Of a stretch of 64,000 bases of DNA, positions 1 through 7,079 are shown piece after piece. The translations under genes and the position numbers were made by a program. Position 1 is the stretch's first letter, and every line of letters begins with the position of its first letter. The notes under the pieces are model-generated. The model had not been told where the DNA came from. It was given only the letters and a program-made list of their open reading frames with translations, and did no database searches. The stretch lies in NCBI GenBank assembly GCA_937951875.1, contig CALGAN010000009.1, positions 1 to 64,000 of the forward strand. The letters run 5' to 3'. The DNA is from an uncultured Alkalilimnicola sp. (GTDB lineage: Bacteria > Pseudomonadota > Gammaproteobacteria > Nitrococcales > AK92).

Positions 1-1240
1 GGCGCGGCCCGCGCCGGCCGTTGCCGCGCCCGACGCCGGGGCGGTGGCGCTCGATCTGCGCCGGCGGCAGGATTTCCGGCATCAGCTCGGGGGTGAGCTT
101 CGCGGTCGGGATCTTCTGGCCGATGTATTCCTCGATATCGGGCAGCGAGTAGACGTACTCCTCGCAGGCGAAGCTGATGGCGTCGCCGCTTTCCCCGGCA
201 CGGGCGGTGCGGCCGATGCGGTGTACGTAGTCCTCGGGATCCTGCGGCAGGTCGAAGTTGATGACGTGGCTCACGCCCGGGATGTGCAGACCGCGAGCAG
301 CGACGTCGGTGCACACCAGGATCGGCAGCTCGCCTTCCTGGAAGCGCTTGAGCAGGCGCTCGCGCTTGGTTTGCGGGATGTCGCCGGACAACACCTCGGC
401 CTCGAAGCCGTTGCCCAGCAGATAGGCCTGAACGTCCTCGCACACCCGCTTAGTGTTGACGAAGATGATGGTGCGATGCGGATCTTGGTGTCGCAGCGTG
501 CCGATCAGCAGCTTCATCTTGTCGTCCTTGGAGACGTGATAAAGCACCTGGTTGACGCGCTCGGCGGTGACCTGCTCGGGCTCGATCCGCACCACTTCGG
601 GGTTGTTCATGTGCTCGTAGGCCAGCTCCATGACGCGGTGCGACAGGGTGGCCGAGAACAGCATGTTGATGCGCTTCTCGGGCGGCGGCATGCGCCGCAG
701 CAGATAGCGGATGTCGGAGATGAAGCCGAGGTCGAACATCCGGTCGGCTTCGTCCAGCACAACCACTTCGATGTTCTTCAGGCTGAGCACGCCCTGCTTG
801 ACGAAGTCGATGATGCGCCCGGGCGTGCCGATGACGATGTCCACGCCCAGCTCCAGCTCGCGCTTCTGCGCCTCGAAGCCGGTGCCGCCATACACCGCGA
901 CCGAGTAGAGGCCGGTGTGCTTGCCCAGCAGCTTGCAGTCCTTCTCGATCTGCAGCGCCAGCTCGCGGGTGGGGGCGAGCACGATCGCCCATGGCCCATA
1001 GCGGCCTTCCTCGACGGGGTTTTCCATGAGGTAGTGCATGGTCGCCAGCAGGAAGGCGGCGGTCTTACCGGTGCCGGTCTGCGCCTGGCCGGCGACATCC
1101 TTGCCTTGCAGCGCGATGGGCAGGGTGGCGGCCTGGATGGGCGTGCACCGGGTAAAGCCCGCGTCCTCAAGGCCGCGCAGCAGAGTGGGGGTCAGTCCTA
1201 AAGAGCTGAAAGTAATATCGGATAGATGGTCCATGTTCAT
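1..1240 (-). CDS. rhlB: RhlB-like DEAD-box ATP-dependent RNA helicase (C-terminus cut by window edge)
   Basis: This is an ATP-dependent RNA helicase that unwinds short RNA duplexes. RhlB is the helicase of the RNA degradosome in gammaproteobacteria. The frame is open from an ATG at 1240 to the window edge, giving about 413 residues. In order it shows a Q motif (TPIQ, about residue 34), Walker A AQTGTGKT (about 52), DEAD (about 161), SAT (about 193) and HRIGRTARAG (about 340). The last visible part is Arg/Gly-rich, as in RhlB tails. The N-terminus (MDHLSDITFSSLGL) resembles RhlB. A second ATG at 1234 is equally possible. The distinction from RhlE rests on overall resemblance, so the subfamily is less sure than the family. 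Confidence 0.85.
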   Translation of the reverse strand, partial: MNMDHLSDITFSSLGLTPTLLRGLEDAGFTRCTPIQAATLPIALQGKDVAGQAQTGTGKTAAFLLATMHYLMENPVEEGRYGPWAIVLAPTRELALQIEKDCKLLGKHTGLYSVAVYGGTGFEAQKRELELGVDIVIGTPGRIIDFVKQGVLSLKNIEVVVLDEADRMFDLGFISDIRYLLRRMPPPEKRINMLFSATLSHRVMELAYEHMNNPEVVRIEPEQVTAERVNQVLYHVSKDDKMKLLIGTLRHQDPHRTIIFVNTKRVCEDVQAYLLGNGFEAEVLSGDIPQTKRERLLKRFQEGELPILVCTDVAARGLHIPGVSHVINFDLPQDPEDYVHRIGRTARAGESGDAISFACEEYVYSLPDIEEYIGQKIPTAKLTPELMPEILPPAQIERHRPGVGRGNGRRGPR

Positions 1241-1345
1241 GGCTGCGTAGATTAACCGATTTATGAGGCGGAAAGGAGAGGAGCGCCGCGAATTCGGCAA
1301 GGCGGCGGAGCGCCGCAGCCAGCGTTGCCGCCGTGGGTCGGTGCG

Positions 1346-2353
1346 TCAGTGATAGCCGGTGTCGGTGCGTACTTTGCCCCGAAACACGAAGTAGGTGTAG
1401 CCGGTATAGAACAGGATGAACGGCGTGAGGATGAGCGCGCCCACCAGCATGAACGCCAGTGAGTTCGGCTCCGAGGCGGCGTCCCAGACGACGATGTCGG
1501 GCGGCACCACGTAGGGCCACAGGCTCACCGCCAGGCCGAGGAAGCCGAGCAAAAACAGCGCCAGGGCCAGCAGGAATGGCAGCACCTCGGCGCGGCGGCG
1601 CAGCGCGGCGAGCAGCCCCAGCACCGCCGCGGCGGTGACCAGCGGGATCGGCGAGAGGTACAACAGATTCGGCCAGCTGAACCAGCGATCGGCGATCAAG
1701 GGGTAGTACAGCGGCGTCCAGACGCTCACCACCACGATGAAGCCGGCCATACCCAGCGTCAGCGGGCGCGCCAGGGCGTAGAAGCGCTCTTGCAGCGCCC
1801 CTTCGGTCTTCATGATCAGCCAGGTGGCGCCGAGCAGCGCGTAGCCGCACACCAGCGCGACACCGACGAATAGCCCAAACGGCGACAGCCAGTCGAACGG
1901 TCCGCCGACGAAATCGCGCTCCTCGACGCGGAAACCCTGCAGGAAGCCGCCCAGCACCAGGCCCTGGGAGAAGGTGGCGACGATGGAGCCGATGTTGAAG
2001 GCGCGGTCCCAGATCCAGCGCCGATGGGGGCTGGCCTTGAAGCGGAACTCGAAGGCCACGCCGCGGAAGATCAGCGCGATCAGCATGGTCAGCACCGGGA
2101 AGTAGAGCGCCGGCATGATGATCGAGTAGGCCAGCGGAAAGGCCGCCAGTAGGCCGCCGCCGCCGAGCACCAGCCAGGTCTCGTTGCCGTCCCAGATTGG
2201 CGCCACCGAGTTCATCATCAGATCCCGGTCCTCGTCCCGGTGGGCGAGCGGGAATAGGATGCCCACCCCCAGGTCGAAGCCGTCCATCAGCACGTACATC
2301 AGCACCGCGAAGGCGATGATGAGGGCCCAGATCACCGGCAGGTCCAGCGCCAT
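1346..2353 (-). CDS. cydB: Cytochrome bd ubiquinol oxidase subunit II (CydB/CioB)
   Basis: Second membrane subunit of a bd-type quinol oxidase, which reduces oxygen to water at the cytoplasmic membrane and stabilises the haem-bearing subunit I. The protein is 335 aa and very hydrophobic, with about eight to nine predicted helices. Its N-terminus carries the family pattern around YVLMDGFDLGVGILFP, followed by GNETWLV near residue 57. It lies 3 nt downstream of cydA on the same strand, so the two are surely co-transcribed. I looked for a CydX-like mini-subunit in the 105 nt after the stop and saw none, which fits the CIO branch of the family. Confidence 0.95.
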   Translation of the reverse strand: MALDLPVIWALIIAFAVLMYVLMDGFDLGVGILFPLAHRDEDRDLMMNSVAPIWDGNETWLVLGGGGLLAAFPLAYSIIMPALYFPVLTMLIALIFRGVAFEFRFKASPHRRWIWDRAFNIGSIVATFSQGLVLGGFLQGFRVEERDFVGGPFDWLSPFGLFVGVALVCGYALLGATWLIMKTEGALQERFYALARPLTLGMAGFIVVVSVWTPLYYPLIADRWFSWPNLLYLSPIPLVTAAAVLGLLAALRRRAEVLPFLLALALFLLGFLGLAVSLWPYVVPPDIVVWDAASEPNSLAFMLVGALILTPFILFYTGYTYFVFRGKVRTDTGYH

Positions 2354-2356
2354 GGC

Positions 2357-3745
2357 TCAGCCTTCCTCGTCGAGTGGGGTTTCCGCGGCCGACAGCGGGC
2401 GGCGCGCCGCTACCAGCCCGCCGTGGAGCTGCCCCGGCGCCGGTCCCTGTCTGGCCAGGCGCACCAGATAGAAGGTGCCGGCGCCAAAGATCAGCGCGTA
2501 CACCAGCATGAACACCAGCAACGACGTCAGCACATTGCCGCCGGACAGCACCGGCGACACCGAGGCGTCACGGTGGAGCAGGCCGTACACGGTCCACGGC
2601 TGGCGGCCGACCTCGGTGACGAACCAGCCGGCGAGGATGGCGACGAAGCCGATCGGGGTACACCAGACGCACAGCCGCAGGAAGCGGGGGTTGTCGTAGA
2701 GGCGGCCGCGCCAGCGTAGCCAGAGGCTGTACAGGCCGATGGCGATCATCAGCAATCCCATGCCGACCATGATGCGGAAGGCGTAGAAGACGATCGTCAC
2801 CGGCGGCCGCTGCTCCGGCGGCCAGGTCTTCAGGCCGTGCACCTCGCCGAGCCGTTCGTGGGTCAGGATCAGGCTGCCCAGCTGCGGGATCTTGACCTCG
2901 AACCGGTTGCGCTCCCGCGCCTCGTCGGGAATGGCGAACAGCAGCAGCGGCGCGCCTCGCTGGGTTTCCCAGTGCCCCTCCATGGCGGCGACCTTCGCCG
3001 GCTGATGCTCGAAGGTGTTCAGGCCGTGCAGATCGCCGATCACCAGCTGCGCCGGCGCCAGCACCGCCACCAGCCCCAGGCCCATCGACAGCGCCACCCG
3101 GGCGGTGTCCTGGAACTTGCCCTTGAGCAGGTGGTAGGCGCTGACGCCGATCACCACGAAGGCGGTGGTGAGGTAGCAGGCTGCCACCATGTGAATGAAG
3201 CGGTAGGGGAAGGAGGGATTGAACACCGCCGCCCAGAAGTCGGTGGCGACGAAACGTCCTTCGATGATCTCGAAGCCGGCCGGCGTCTGCATCCAGCTAT
3301 TGGCCGACAGAATCCAGAACGCCGAGAACAGGGTACCGAGCGCCACCATGTAGGCGGCGAACACATGCAGCCAGCGCGGCACCCGCTCGCGCCCGAACAG
3401 CAGGATGCCGAGGAAGGTGGCTTCCAGGAAGAAGGCGGTCAGCACCTCGTAGGCCAGCAGCGGTCCGATGACGCTCGCCGTGGCGTCGGCGAAGCGGCTC
3501 CAGTTGGTGCCGAACTGGAACGACATGACGATGCCCGATACCACGCCCATGCCGAACGACACGGCGAAGATCTTGGTCCAGAACCGTGACAGCCGGCCGT
3601 ACACCTCGCGATCGGTGGCGGCCCACAGGGTTTCCAGCACCGCGATGTAGGACGCCAAGCCGATGGTGAAGGCCGGAAACAGGATGTGGAAGGAGACGAC
3701 GAAGGCGAACTGGATGCGCGACAGCAGTACGGGGTCCAGGTCCAC
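2357..3745 (-). CDS. cydA: Cytochrome bd ubiquinol oxidase subunit I (CydA/CioA)
   Basis: Haem-carrying subunit I of the bd quinol oxidase. The likely haem ligand His20, conserved Glu100 and Glu108, and His185 match the known positions His19, Glu99, Glu107 and His186 of the E. coli enzyme. The quinol-site signature VGRQPWTVYGLL is present near the C-terminal third. At 462 aa it is shorter than the E. coli protein (about 520) because the Q-loop is short. This is typical of cyanide-insensitive (CIO-type) and Gram-positive enzymes. It is the first gene of the cydA-cydB pair. I saw no convincing FNR box upstream. The CIO assignment is an inference from Q-loop length. Confidence 0.95.
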   Translation of the reverse strand: MDLDPVLLSRIQFAFVVSFHILFPAFTIGLASYIAVLETLWAATDREVYGRLSRFWTKIFAVSFGMGVVSGIVMSFQFGTNWSRFADATASVIGPLLAYEVLTAFFLEATFLGILLFGRERVPRWLHVFAAYMVALGTLFSAFWILSANSWMQTPAGFEIIEGRFVATDFWAAVFNPSFPYRFIHMVAACYLTTAFVVIGVSAYHLLKGKFQDTARVALSMGLGLVAVLAPAQLVIGDLHGLNTFEHQPAKVAAMEGHWETQRGAPLLLFAIPDEARERNRFEVKIPQLGSLILTHERLGEVHGLKTWPPEQRPPVTIVFYAFRIMVGMGLLMIAIGLYSLWLRWRGRLYDNPRFLRLCVWCTPIGFVAILAGWFVTEVGRQPWTVYGLLHRDASVSPVLSGGNVLTSLLVFMLVYALIFGAGTFYLVRLARQGPAPGQLHGGLVAARRPLSAAETPLDEEG

Positions 3746-3822
3746 GGCGCAGCTCCGAAACCGTCGGACGCCAGCGGCCGGCGCGGCTGACGTGTTGCTT
3801 GGGTTTCATCGGGTTCGGCCCG

Positions 3823-3848
3823 AGACGCCGCGGCCGGGCGCGGCGTCT
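3823..3848. terminator. Perfect 10-bp hairpin between the DUF3301 gene and cydA
   Basis: Arms AGACGCCGCG (3823-3832) and CGCGGCGTCT (3839-3848) are perfectly complementary around a 6-nt loop. No T-run follows on either strand. It lies about 60 nt downstream of the DUF3301 stop and about 80 nt upstream of cydA, so it could be a weak terminator or a structure in the cydA leader. Confidence 0.35.
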
Positions 3849-3906
3849 TCGCGGCATGGGTGTTCGCTGTGAGGAGTGAGGCCGACGTGCCGTGGAATCA
3901 AGCGGG

Positions 3907-4236
3907 TTACCGCTCGAGCAGCGTCAGCCCCTCGGGCAGGTCGAGCTGCACGCTCTCCAGGCGGCGCGACAGCAGCAGGATCCGCCCCTGGCGGCGGTCG
4001 TTGCCGTCGATGGTGAACTCGAAATCGTAGCGGCGGCGAAGGCCGAGCCGGCCGCCGGGCAGCCGCGCCAGGCCGATGCGGTGCAGCGCCACGGTTTCAT
4101 CTAATAGCTGCACGCCCAGCTGGCGGCAGGTGCGGCGGCCGATGTCGACCGCCTGCTCGCGAGCGCGCAGCGCATCCAGCCAGAACCAGATCAGCGCGGC
4201 GACGGCCAGCAGGAGCAGCAGCAAGGTGTTCGGCAT
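3907..4236 (-). CDS. DUF3301 family membrane-anchored protein
   Basis: Small protein of 109 aa from the ATG at 4236. One N-terminal transmembrane helix (about residues 3-20, LLLLLLAVAALIWFW) is followed by a soluble part. The pattern of CRQLGVQLLDETVAL after a short Arg-rich linker is what I recognise from DUF3301 proteins of gammaproteobacteria, whose function is not known. A TTG at 4257 would add seven residues, but the family usually begins directly with the hydrophobic stretch. It is divergent from the PHP phosphoesterase gene, with starts only about 55 bp apart. Confidence 0.75.
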   Translation of the reverse strand: MPNTLLLLLLAVAALIWFWLDALRAREQAVDIGRRTCRQLGVQLLDETVALHRIGLARLPGGRLGLRRRYDFEFTIDGNDRRQGRILLLSRRLESVQLDLPEGLTLLER

Positions 4237-4290
4237 GAAATGGCTGACGTCTATCAAAAGGGCTCGGTGCGGCTATGGTACCCTGCCGGC

Positions 4291-5115
4291 ATGGTTTCGA
4301 CGATCGATCTGCATAGCCACTCCACCGCCTCGGACGGCACGCTGAGCCCGAGCGCGCTGATCGCGCGGGCGCGCGCCCAGGGCGTGCGCCGGCTGGCGCT
4401 CACCGACCACGACACCGTCGCCGGGCTGGAGGAGGCCGCCGCTGCGGCGCACCGCGAGGGCATCGAGCTGATTCCCGGCATCGAGCTGTCCACGGTCTGG
4501 TCCGAGCGCACCATGCACGTGGTGGGGCTGGGGATCGATCCGCAGGCGCCGCCGCTGCGGACGCTGCTGGCCAAGCTGGATGCGCTACGCGAGGCGCGCG
4601 CCCGGCGTATCGGCGAGCGGCTGGCGGCCTGCGGCATCGTCGGCGCCTACGAGCGTGCCCGCGAGCTGGCGGGCGCCGCGCTGCCGACCCGCACTCACTT
4701 CGCTCGGGTGTTGGTCGAGCGCGGTAAGGCCGCTTCGGTCGGCGACGTGTTCAAGCGTTATCTGGTGCCCGGCAAGCCCGGCTACGTGCGCTCGGAATGG
4801 CCGCCGCTGGACGAGGTGGTGGCCGCGATCGAGGCCAGCGGCGGCATCGCGGTGCTGGCTCATCCGCACAGCCAGAATTGGACCGGCGCCTGGTCGCGGC
4901 GGATCCTCGAAGCCTTCATTGCCGCCGGCGGCCGCGCCGTGGAAGTGGTGTGCGGCAACAGCACCCGCGACAGCATCCTGGTCTGGGGCGGGCATGCCCG
5001 CCGCTATGGCTTGCTGGCTTCGGTCGGTTCCGATTTCCACGAGCCCGGCGGTTGGATCGAGCTGGGGCGGCTGGCCGAGCTGCCGGCGGACCTCAAGCCG
5101 GTGTGGGAGGGCTGA
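4291..5115 (+). CDS. rnm: PHP-domain phosphoesterase, RNase AM / YciV (TrpH) type
   Basis: PHP-family metal-dependent phosphoesterase of 274 aa. E. coli YciV (Rnm, RNase AM) works as a 5'-3' exonuclease on short RNA and hydrolyses 3',5'-nucleoside bisphosphates. The N-terminal metal motif DLHSHSTASDG (His8, His10) is followed by LALTDHDTVAG (about residues 34-44). Later His/Asp clusters VLAHPHSQNW and SVGSDFHEPGG complete the usual PHP metal site. The ATG at 4291 is chosen because the metal motif then sits at the extreme N-terminus as in the family. An upstream in-frame ATG at 4240 would overlap the divergent gene. It appears monocistronic. Confidence 0.88.
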   Translation: MVSTIDLHSHSTASDGTLSPSALIARARAQGVRRLALTDHDTVAGLEEAAAAAHREGIELIPGIELSTVWSERTMHVVGLGIDPQAPPLRTLLAKLDALREARARRIGERLAACGIVGAYERARELAGAALPTRTHFARVLVERGKAASVGDVFKRYLVPGKPGYVRSEWPPLDEVVAAIEASGGIAVLAHPHSQNWTGAWSRRILEAFIAAGGRAVEVVCGNSTRDSILVWGGHARRYGLLASVGSDFHEPGGWIELGRLAELPADLKPVWEG

Positions 5116-5127
5116 GGGAGACAGCCG

Positions 5128-5415
5128 CTACCGGCGCTGATAGTGGTGCTCGGTGCGGTGCACTTCCACCTGGTACTCGCCTTCGATGACCTGACCGCTG
5201 CGGGAGCGGTAGGTGGCGCCGGCGGCTCGCTCGGCGCGGCGGCGCAGCCAGCGCAGGCGCACGTAGAACACGGTGAACGCGATGGCGGCAGCGCCGAGCA
5301 GCATGAAGAACACCGCGATCCCCACCATCAGCGACGCGGCGAGAACCACTGTCGCGGCGACGGCGCCGACCACCCGGGTCAGCAGGGAAGGCTTGCGGTA
5401 GCTGAGCTGGTACAT
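5128..5415 (-). CDS. Small membrane protein of unknown function
   Basis: Protein of 95 aa that I do not recognise. It has a basic N-terminus, two closely spaced hydrophobic stretches (about residues 13-31 and 33-52) that may form a hairpin in the membrane, then an Arg-rich segment and a charged C-terminus ending in His/Gln/Arg. GGAG lies about 7 nt upstream of the ATG. It sits on the strand of the bactofilin gene, 79 nt after that gene's stop, and converges with the PHP gene. It could be part of the M23-bactofilin transcription unit. Confidence 0.6.
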   Translation of the reverse strand: MYQLSYRKPSLLTRVVGAVAATVVLAASLMVGIAVFFMLLGAAAIAFTVFYVRLRWLRRRAERAAGATYRSRSGQVIEGEYQVEVHRTEHHYQRR

Positions 5416-5494
5416 CGAATGGCTCCGACCGGGAAGTTCAGCAGTTTGGACCGGGAAGGCCGCGGATGGTTCAGCGGCCTCGGATGCCGCGCCC

Positions 5495-5914
5495 TTACGC
5501 CTGCTCCAGCAGCGGATTCTGCTCGGTCGCCGGCTGGTGATCCAGCGCCGGCGCCTCGGCCGCGTTCCTTACCCGGCTCTCGCCGGCGAATTGCCCGCCC
5601 GGCTCGATCACCAGCTGCACACTGGTCACCTCGCCGAACACCTTGCCGCTGGCGACGATCTCCAACCGTTCGCACTCGATGTTGCCGCGCAAGTAGCCGC
5701 TCACCATCACGTGCCGGGCACGCAGGTTGCCCTCGAAGCGGCCCGCGCTGCCGATGGAGACGTCGCCACTGGATTCGATGGTGCCTTCGACCACGCCGTC
5801 GATGTGCAGCGTGGCGTCCAGGGTCAGTTCGCCACGGAATTTGCTTCCGCTAGAGATGATCGTGGTACCTGGATGTTGAGCCTGTCCTTTATTGCCTTTG
5901 CCAAGGAGTCCCAT
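5495..5914 (-). CDS. Bactofilin (polymer-forming cytoskeletal protein)
   Basis: Bactofilin of 139 aa. These proteins assemble without nucleotide into filaments by stacking beta-helical cores, and they localise cell-wall enzymes. The core (about residues 17-110) shows the repeating beta-helix rhythm: GTTIISSGSKFRGEL, then HIDGVVEGTI, SAGRFEGNL, VSGYLRGNIEC, ASGKVFGEVT and EPGGQFAGES. Flexible tails lie on both sides. The ATG at 5914 has a strong GGGGAGGG ribosome-binding site 4 nt upstream. That site lies inside the 3' end of the upstream M23 peptidase gene, with a 91-bp overlap. The M23-bactofilin pairing is a known arrangement and suggests a role in peptidoglycan shaping. Confidence 0.92.
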   Translation of the reverse strand: MGLLGKGNKGQAQHPGTTIISSGSKFRGELTLDATLHIDGVVEGTIESSGDVSIGSAGRFEGNLRARHVMVSGYLRGNIECERLEIVASGKVFGEVTSVQLVIEPGGQFAGESRVRNAAEAPALDHQPATEQNPLLEQA

Positions 5915-6786
5915 TGAACCCTCCCCTCTTTCTCAAATAAGGATTCGTAGCGGGCGAGACTCCATTCCAGGAAGGGCCTGGGATCGAGCCTGCGTTGCAA
6001 ATGGCGCACTTCGTAGTGCAGATGCGGCCCGCTGCTGAGGCCGGTGTTGCCGCTGTAGGCGATCAGGTCGCCCTTGCGGACGTAATCGCCGGGCTTGACC
6101 ACCGCGCGCGACAGATGGCCGTAATAGGTGGCGAAACCGAAATTGTGCTGGATGATCACCAGGATACCCAGCCCGCTGCTCTTGTGCTCCGCCGCCCATT
6201 CGACGATGCCGTCGGCGGTGGCGTAGATGGGGGTGCCGACCTGGGCGCGCAGATCGATGCCAGCGTGGAAGGCTTGGGTGCCCTTCACCGGATGGGTGCG
6301 GTAGCCGTACGCGCTGGTGGTGCCGCGGTACTCCAGCGGGTAGCCGCTGGGGATGCTCTGCAGCATCAGGGTGCGCTCCAGCGCGGTCTGGCTGGCGGTG
6401 TCGAGCCGGGTGCGGATATTGGTTTCCGGGGCCGGCTCCAGGCCGATGATCACTTCCAGGTTGCCGAGCTCGTCGCTCATCTGCGCCAGCTGGCGTTCCT
6501 TCTCGGCGATCGCGTCCTTGAGCTTCTGGTGCTCCTGCAGCAGCAGGCCGTACTCGCCCTGGGTGAGATTGCGGCGCTTCTGCAGCTCGGCGAGCTCGCC
6601 GTTGAGCGAGGCAAGCTGCGAGTTCAGCCAGACGATCACCAGACCGCCCACCAACAGGGTGGCGGCCAGGGTCAGCAGAACGCCAAGAGCATAAAGCTTG
6701 ACGATATGGCGGACTGGGTAATGACGCGCGCCGCGATAGTCAGTGATCGTTATTGTGAACGTGTTGCGCACTATTGGTATTCCCAT
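5824..6786 (-). CDS. Membrane-anchored M23 peptidoglycan endopeptidase with coiled coil
   Basis: Periplasmic M23 (LytM-type) metallopeptidase of 320 aa that likely cuts peptidoglycan cross-bridges. Order: a cytoplasmic N-terminus of about 30 residues, one transmembrane helix (about 31-53), a coiled coil (about 55-112) and the M23 domain (about 155-275). Zinc ligands are visible as His174 and Asp178 (FHAGIDLR) and His257 (HLHYEV), with His224 in YYGHLS as the likely active-site base. All are intact, so this should be an active enzyme. The C-terminal 30 residues (ending SSLAEANSVAN) are encoded across the start of the bactofilin gene in another frame. Translational coupling of the two is likely. 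Confidence 0.92.
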   Translation of the reverse strand: MGIPIVRNTFTITITDYRGARHYPVRHIVKLYALGVLLTLAATLLVGGLVIVWLNSQLASLNGELAELQKRRNLTQGEYGLLLQEHQKLKDAIAEKERQLAQMSDELGNLEVIIGLEPAPETNIRTRLDTASQTALERTLMLQSIPSGYPLEYRGTTSAYGYRTHPVKGTQAFHAGIDLRAQVGTPIYATADGIVEWAAEHKSSGLGILVIIQHNFGFATYYGHLSRAVVKPGDYVRKGDLIAYSGNTGLSSGPHLHYEVRHLQRRLDPRPFLEWSLARYESLFEKEGRVQWDSLAKAIKDRLNIQVPRSSLAEANSVAN

Positions 6787-7079
6787 GCGGCAACACGTGC
6801 ACGTGGCTGCCGCCTGTCTTGCTGTTCTTATCGGTGCCGCAATCGCGGCTCCCGCGCTTCAGCGCAGATTGCTACCAGAGTGCCAATCCCTCCGCTCCCG
6901 ATCTGCTAACTAAGCAGCGAATTCACGGGGTCGGTCAAGATTGTTCCATATGCCACTGTGCTTATAAGCAACTAAGCGACCGTTGCTACCGACGCCGTTA
7001 AATAACGTCGACACATCCTCGGCGGCGTCGCTCGTGGTCGGACCGCGCCGCCAGGAACGGCGCGGTTCGTCCGCATTAG
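6787..7079. other. Spacer between uup and the M23 peptidase gene
   Basis: This 293-bp spacer holds the 3' flank of uup and the upstream region of the M23 peptidase gene, both on the minus strand. It is AT-richer than its surroundings between about 6900 and 7015. It includes a short palindrome CGTTAAATAACG at 6996-7007. I see no credible gene or promoter hexamer pair. Confidence 0.4.
7041..7067 (-). terminator. Hairpin just after the uup stop codon
   Basis: Arms GACCGCGCCG (7041-7050) and CGGCGCGGTT (7058-7067) pair with one G-T wobble around a 7-nt loop, about 13 nt beyond the uup stop. There is no T-run, so intrinsic termination is uncertain. Confidence 0.35.

Noticed and set aside
1241..1345. 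CydX-like mini-subunit gene after cydB
   Set aside because: No short frame with a start, one membrane helix and the CydX pattern is present on the minus strand.
3746..3906. FNR-type site ahead of cydA
   Set aside because: A single TTGAT half-site is found on the minus strand near 3897, with no ATCAA partner at the right distance.
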